Shown here: positions 61,501-64,000 of the stretch, in pieces
How positions within the stretch are numbered: the stretch's first letter is position 1
Layout: each line of letters opens with the position of its first letter
DNA from: Nocardia ninae NBRC 108245
GTDB lineage: Bacteria > Actinomycetota > Actinomycetes > Mycobacteriales > Mycobacteriaceae
DNA: 64,000 bases
Reading direction: 5' to 3'
Assembly (NCBI RefSeq): GCF_007990755.1
Contig: NZ_BJXA01000028.1
Location: 1-64,000, forward strand
Notes under the pieces: model-generated
Seen by the model: only the letters and a program-made list of their open reading frames with translations
The model's database searches: none
What the model was told of the DNA's origin: nothing
Position numbers and translations under genes: made by a program

Positions 61501-64000
61501 CATCTGCCGTTCAGCATCGGCGCCGTCGACATCCTCGGTCCGCTGCCCGCCACCTGTTTCTCGCACGTGGTCGTGCGGAGGTCCACGGCGACCGGCACCA
61601 AGCTCGACGTCCGCGTCATCGACGAGTCCGGCCGGATCGTCCTGCGCGTGACGGATATGTGGTTGCGGCCGTGGCGCCCCGCGGCGCCGGTGGACGACGA
61701 TATCGACGCCGGCACGTACTTCCGCCCCGAGTGGGTGACCGCACAGCCACGCGGCCACCGCGACCCCGGCGCCACACTCGTGCTCGCCCCCACCGGTACG
61801 GCGGCCGAGCAACTCGTCGCCGCACTCACCCGAGCGCAGGCTCGTCCGGTCCGTGCGCTGTACGCGGCGCCGGACGGCTCGCTCTCCTCGCTCGACGACG
61901 CGCAGCCCGCCGTTGATCCGCACTCCGACAACGACTTCGACGCGCTGCTGGCGGCCGGGCCGGTGGACACAGTGATCTATCTCTGCCCTGACCGGCCGTC
62001 CGGCGACGCCTCCGCTGAACAGGTAGCCGATCGGATCGAGCGTGGTGTGCTGCCGCTGTTCGGTCTCCTGCGCGCCCTGGTCCGTGCCGAGGACAAGCGG
62101 CGGGTTCGCGTCGTGTGCGCCTACCCGGACGCCGCCCCCGAGTACGCGGCGCTCGGTGGGCTGCTGCGCACCGTCGCGCGCGAGAGCACGCGGGTGTCCT
62201 ACGTGCATGTCGGGCTGCCCGATGGTGATGCGAGTGCCGCCACGAAACTCGCTGCGCACGAAGCACTGTCCGAAATCGACTCCGCCGACGTGCGTTACGC
62301 GGACGACAGGCGAACTGCGCTGGAATGGCGGCGGTTCCGGCCCGAGCCTGAGGCCGCGTCCGGACTGCGAAGAAACGGGGTCTACCTGATCACCGGCGGC
62401 GGGGGCGGACTCGGACTGCTGGTCGCCCGCTGGCTGGCCGAGACGGTGGCCGCCCGCGTCGTGCTGGCCGGGCGATCGTCGCCCGACGAGCGCGTGCGTG
62501 CCGCCCTTTCCCGAATCCAGGCGGTCGGTGGCGCGGCGAGTTTCGTCCAAGCGGACGTGTCGACAGCCGAGGGGGCCCAGACCGCGGTGCGGGCCGCCGA
62601 TGCCGAATTCGGTGGGCTGCACGGAATTTTCCACTGCGCGGGCGTGCTCGCCGACGACTACCTCGTCCGGCAGGACGCCGCCGAGTTGCGCGCGGCGGTC
62701 GCCGGAAAAGTATTGGGCGCCATACGTATCGATGCCGCCACCGGCGACCGGCGACTCGACTTCCGGTGTTTGTTCTCCTCGGTCGCTGCCGTGCTCGGTA
62801 GCGCGGGACAAGCCCCGTACGCGTACGCCAACGCCTTCCTCGACCGCTACGCCGAGTCGCGCAACGCCGAGGGCCACCGCACCCTCGCGATCAACTGGCC
62901 GCTGTGGGCCGACGGCGGCATGAGCGTGGACGCTGAGGTATCCGAATGGCTCCTCAGCAATCTCGGGCTCCGTCCACTGCCGACCAGGCTCGGGCTCACC
63001 GCGCTGGGTGTCGCGCTCGCGAGCGGCGAGTCACGGCTGATGGTCGTCCCCGGTGACGGCGCCACGGTCGAGCGGCTACTCAGTGGCGCGCTCGACCGGC
63101 CGCGGGTGGCGACGGCGACCGAGTCACGGCCCGCCGTCTCGACGGACTCCGTGCAGCAGCTGCTGATCGCGGAGATCGCCGAGATCGGAAAGCTGGACCC
63201 CGGCCGAATCCGGCCGGACCGCGCCCTCGGCGACTACGGCTTCGACTCCCTGTCGCTCGGACGGCTCGCGAACCAGTTGGTGAAACGTCTTGCGGTGGAT
63301 ATCACCCCGGCGCTGTTCTTCGAGTACACCACCGTGCAGGAGGTCGCGGCACACCTGGTGGAGACCTTTCCGACCGAGCTGGCCGAGGCCGGTGCGGCCG
63401 CTGAGCCCGACTGCGACCCGGCGCGGATCGCACGAGCAGCGAGTGCGCCGATCGGAGCGCGCGTCGCGTCGCGCTCGGAGCCGACCGTCCAGGATGTGAC
63501 CGAAACCCGTCCCGCGGCAACACAAGCCGTCCCGACCGCAGGCCCGGAACCGATCGCGATCATCGGCATGCACGCCACTATGCCGGGCAGCCCCGATCCG
63601 GAAGCCTTCTGGCGCAACCTCATCGACGGCCGCGACCTCGTCACCGAGATTCCGGCGGACCGCTGGGACTGGCGCGAGAATTATCACCCGACGCCGGGGC
63701 CGGGGCGGACGAACAGCAAGTGGGGTGGGTTCCTGCCGGACGTCGACCGGTTCGACGCGAAGTTCTTCGGCATCTCCCCCAAGGAAGCCCAGCTGATGGA
63801 TCCGCAGCAGCGGCTCTTTCTGCAGACGACCTACCGTGCGATCGAGGACGCCGGATACCAGCCCGCCGACCTCGCCGCCGGCAGCACCGGCTTGTTCGTC
63901 GGCGTGGGCTCGCACGACTACTACGACCTGCTCCGGGACGCAGGCGTGCCGGTCGAGGCCTACACGACCACGGGCCTGTTCCATGCCATCCTGGCCAACC
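52516..64000 (+). CDS. Giant trans-AT polyketide synthase with N-terminal AH-AT fused to KS modules (3' end outside window)
   Basis: 3828 residues are visible without a stop. Acyl-hydrolase-like AT1 (Ser99, GYSLGES; HYAFHS). Malonyl-type trans-AT (Ser423, AGHSLGEYNAL; GGGFHSRYM). KS1 (Cys831, DAACASS; ETHGTGTALGDP). A degenerate AT remnant and helical linker (about residues 1090-1590). KR1 (GGLGRIG; LFSSVVAVTGNPGQGDYAAAN). ACP1 (Ser2115, LGLDSI). KS2 (Cys2362, DTACASS). DH (His2815, Asp2978) with HQVDDVPIFPA in place of HxxxGxxxxPG. KR2 (GGGGGLG; YAYANAF). ACP2 (Ser3578, GFDSLSL). KS3 (IAIIGMHATMPG) cut by the window end. No AT lies inside the second module, so malonyl must come from the N-terminal AT in trans. 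Both KRs keep an LxD-type motif. GTG 52516 lies 7 bases after GAGGAAAG. Confidence 0.93.
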   Translation, partial: MSTGNVFMFGGQGSQYYGMGRELRAAHPAFDRSLRELDTMFGDFGIPGALDQIYRPGTEATGPFDTLRYTHPAIAIIELAMFDMLVAEGIEPDYLLGYSLGESVAAAAAGVLDREQMVACVAEQTLLVEQHCKAGTMLAVLGNVDDMYTPADSEWAGVELAAVNYDRHFVVSGSTDAVARASATARAAGVTCARLPVHYAFHSTDMDAIAEPYKRLLSTVALRAPRIPLLSSAHVGFLNDPAPETLWQMFRGAIRFRGAIRLLEADYDGLRYVDLTPSGTLATFATKNFRPDSGARSIALLDRFAPAERGLNQARELRATPRPATTTQHPTAAGSHTPTAVVFPGQGSQLLGMAEDLFAEFPELVTQADEILGYSVRDLCVEDPDGVLGRTEFTQPALFVANALYYRAWERDNAPAHMFAGHSLGEYNALWAAGAFDFATGVRLVHRRGELMSRVGDGGMAAVVGLTEQDVRGVLSSSGFDDLDVANINSADQLVISGPKPAIERAGEAFRKAGARYLPLRVGGGFHSRYMAGARDEFQLFLADFELAQPRVPVIANVTAQPYPETDLRPLLTAQLTSPVRWAESVRTLLSHGSTIQEVGPGRVLTKLVAKIRDTAPAEPPRTAEPAPQSGSAPATTAVPTAPTTAVPTTDRTSPGRSERTAVAIVGIGCRLPGADNHRRFLENLRARIDSVRELPADRWDPDRYYDADITAPNRTVSKWLGALDHPWAFDHEFFGISPREAALLDPLQRLLMEETYHCLEDAGITATTLSAARTAVYLGNFERDHLIEMTEAGQDVESHSVLGVYDCLLANRLSQAFDLVGASFAVDAACASSLVAIHLGAQALSTGDADYVLAGGVNLSTHPWKYLGFAKARMLSPDGRCKAFDRDANGFVPGDGVGVVLLRRLDDAVRDGDHIYGVVTGTAVNHGGRRTTMTAPTVAAERAVVAEAIARAGVSPRDITYVETHGTGTALGDPIEVEALRQIFAPTSTDTRWCTLGSVKSNIGHLEGAAGIAGLIKVLMMLRTRRIVPTLHVRNVNPLINLADGPFRLALEDTEWLPGSPGAPLRAGVSSFGFGGVNSHVVVEEYQAVHSAHQTTTTNQDRMDTPRMPTDPRTDRLPYLLSAASPGSLLRLVATWREAIGPDGWLAAPIGDICATLATGRAHLPYRFGGLAGDRTELGTLLATIGAPEHATSRRWALRVGMIPLPADLDRLLTRPPFRELLLAHDPAVRSLLDQGPSPAAQCAFTTLIIQALRRFGLVPELIVGSGPGTWPALAAAGVLDLTAAAALAAGERPAVTLRTPAVPLAVPGTDQLLRPLSIDRRYLRELRSCGAPSPRQLGDLLDFAAALIGQRTLRHNLRDWQIRLTARGLGHLDLADQVAAAAGAAREPREVMLAAVAVQNALDRLNRKWDLPLNRFLDEEHLVEQLDLLLDGVLDADELIEMIIGDEDGLAAAAAAAQRNQHRIDLTDRHRYPTLRRMSVLPGELRTPDAWARLADANLDYAIASDLAVVAVGDTPDAASVTVNAVSVDEPLTEPLLELWRRGVDVRWDAHPVATAGVRTSLPTTEFDSVEHRRTAPPSTSEVGTTPGTTTTDDGQLIELHSEWSVIEPAPATTPLGHVLVVTSDPNMRRSRSGAAGLAHVLVELGTRFERIDDHTWVVPPDDTAGWHQVFETMAERGEPLRTVLLSADGPDPTVAVLQLIKAAYGRGVAVLAVGKHDDGAIAPELAALTGMARCLHRETDTVRLRALAVPDEFGASSTAESVAAELNRTDSGDLVRYHRGRRESRIFVPTAVAPPSARPGTWAAGTYLVTGGLGRIGRLVAAHLLASPGTTVVLAGRTKEDDAHRLDHTEFSAAADRVAYFQADIADPDATAALVARIHDRFGPLTGVFHCAGTLRDGYLAHKSIDDLNAVLAPKVRGARNLDLATRDDPLDVFVLFSSVVAVTGNPGQGDYAAANAYLDEFAAARVELRTRGVRSGRSVSIGWPIWQDGGMTVTDRGVLGEASGMRPMAASTGLAVLDRICAEGSGPHAFLYGDPARTPRLLDRDRTPAPRPATATAPATSTELPAAQSCSPVDVLGFARDYVATQIARLRGVPVESIDLDLGLDQLGLDSIVVSEFNARIEADLGTVSETLLFECRTLGAAAERVAKARPGELAAHYGSTGTSRVATEQLPASVTPEPSIEADDHDIAIVGLAGRYPKAPDLPTFWQNLSSGRDCVGEVPATRWRLPGDRAGNTARTDYRWGGFLDDVDAFDPLFFHISPREAETMDPQERLLLQTAWHACEDAGYPPRRLGDPDEPGDRAVGVFVGVTTQTYHLWGPDQQRAGNDGIPLANPWSIANRVSYCLDLHGPSMAVDTACASSLTVLHLAVQSIARGECAMALAGAVNLYLHPAKYDWLNQLQMLSPTGRCHAFGAAADGFVPGEGVGAVVLKPLRAALADGDRIRGVIKGTALNHGGRTSGFTVPNPRAQSRLIADALADAGVDAATIDYVEAHGTGTPLGDPIEIAGLTEAFDGVAPGSCAIGSVKTNIGHLEAAAGLAALTKVLLQLQHSQLAPSLHGTEPNPRISFADTPFEVTTASRPWPRPRADGVEPPRRAGISSFGAGGSNAHIIVEEGPDRTVARGPEDGTHLIVVSAADPDRLREHCGNLAAEIHRRSTDMRVSELAYQLQVRREPLQERLALLADDPVDLAARLTAIAEGGTRQDGAWTTVRERDARDAARRELPAALERRDLPALAAAWVTGVDVPWEALYSAPLPHVDLPGYPFATERYWLPELPGLPVSPTDSHPFTTRRDGNGTVVEFTGREPFLEHHQVDDVPIFPAAGYLEMVRAAASSDAGGVPIRLRNNVWSAPITVTEPRTVRVELTETAARIEYEVVGDEADGRRIVHATGRIENLRATPEHDETIDIEAVRRRCRDQLAAADFYPEIQRRGLRLGPMYQGIVRVHWNDDEALAELRRPASGDQDAYLLHPGMLDAALQSSLWLLARRSPQLHLPFSIGAVDILGPLPATCFSHVVVRRSTATGTKLDVRVIDESGRIVLRVTDMWLRPWRPAAPVDDDIDAGTYFRPEWVTAQPRGHRDPGATLVLAPTGTAAEQLVAALTRAQARPVRALYAAPDGSLSSLDDAQPAVDPHSDNDFDALLAAGPVDTVIYLCPDRPSGDASAEQVADRIERGVLPLFGLLRALVRAEDKRRVRVVCAYPDAAPEYAALGGLLRTVARESTRVSYVHVGLPDGDASAATKLAAHEALSEIDSADVRYADDRRTALEWRRFRPEPEAASGLRRNGVYLITGGGGGLGLLVARWLAETVAARVVLAGRSSPDERVRAALSRIQAVGGAASFVQADVSTAEGAQTAVRAADAEFGGLHGIFHCAGVLADDYLVRQDAAELRAAVAGKVLGAIRIDAATGDRRLDFRCLFSSVAAVLGSAGQAPYAYANAFLDRYAESRNAEGHRTLAINWPLWADGGMSVDAEVSEWLLSNLGLRPLPTRLGLTALGVALASGESRLMVVPGDGATVERLLSGALDRPRVATATESRPAVSTDSVQQLLIAEIAEIGKLDPGRIRPDRALGDYGFDSLSLGRLANQLVKRLAVDITPALFFEYTTVQEVAAHLVETFPTELAEAGAAAEPDCDPARIARAASAPIGARVASRSEPTVQDVTETRPAATQAVPTAGPEPIAIIGMHATMPGSPDPEAFWRNLIDGRDLVTEIPADRWDWRENYHPTPGPGRTNSKWGGFLPDVDRFDAKFFGISPKEAQLMDPQQRLFLQTTYRAIEDAGYQPADLAAGSTGLFVGVGSHDYYDLLRDAGVPVEAYTTTGLFHAILAN

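Noticed and set aside
56962-62877. Two long reverse open frames (56962-59085 and 60841-62877)
   Set aside because: Antisense shadows of the polyketide synthase; Arg/Gly-rich without motifs.

Overview
High G+C actinobacterial DNA, most consistent with Nocardia or a close relative. The inference rests on the actinobacterial gene content (DHA2 and sugar-porter-type MFS pumps, paired ANTAR proteins, many GTG starts, SARP-type regulation) and on translationally coupled megasynthase operons. No rRNA gene or species marker is present, so the genus is inferred.

Layout. (1) 1-8.9 kb is ordinary chromosome: a partial gene, a dapA-like/MFS operon divergent from a LysR regulator with a hexapeptide-repeat tail, an EthD-type protein, an MFS transporter, a methyltransferase, and a convergent PAS-ANTAR/GAF-ANTAR pair, ending at tRNA-Pro(GGG). 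(2) A broken tyrosine-recombinase gene lies just after the tRNA, and everything beyond is accessory, so the tRNA is a likely island boundary. (3) 9.5-28 kb is a first biosynthetic locus. Its left arm encodes an aminotransferase, a 2979-residue hybrid NRPS/PKS with the unusual order PCP-C-A-A-PCP-KS-AT-PCP-TE, a methyltransferase and an FAD oxidoreductase. The right arm is a complete LeuA/LeuC/LeuD/LeuB-like set with an AraC regulator. The two arms together look like an alpha-keto-acid chain-extension route feeding a non-proteinogenic amino acid to the synthetase. (4) 28-35 kb is patchwork: a tight three-gene operon of DUF4041/GIY-YIG-like protein, EACC1 component and caspase-Sel1 effector, which resembles a biological-conflict (defence) system, followed by low-G+C hypotheticals and an IS3 transposase relic.

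(5) 35-64 kb is a second biosynthetic locus that runs off the window. It holds a C-A(MT)-PCP-TE NRPS whose specificity residues read valine-like with an internal methyltransferase, an MbtH protein, a P450, an LCMT-type methyltransferase, a second-type leucyl-tRNA synthetase (candidate self-resistance target copy), a glycine amidinotransferase, a PF10014-type 2OG/Fe(II) dioxygenase, an aldo/keto reductase, an XRE-SARP-NB-ARC regulator and a giant trans-AT polyketide synthase. The PKS starts with two acyltransferase domains fused to the first ketosynthase and has AT-less modules after it.

The strongest candidates for something undescribed are the second locus as a producer of a leucyl-tRNA-synthetase inhibitor made by an AH-AT-fused trans-AT PKS, and the GIY-YIG/EACC1/caspase operon. 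No similarity searches were run: family assignments are by motif recognition.
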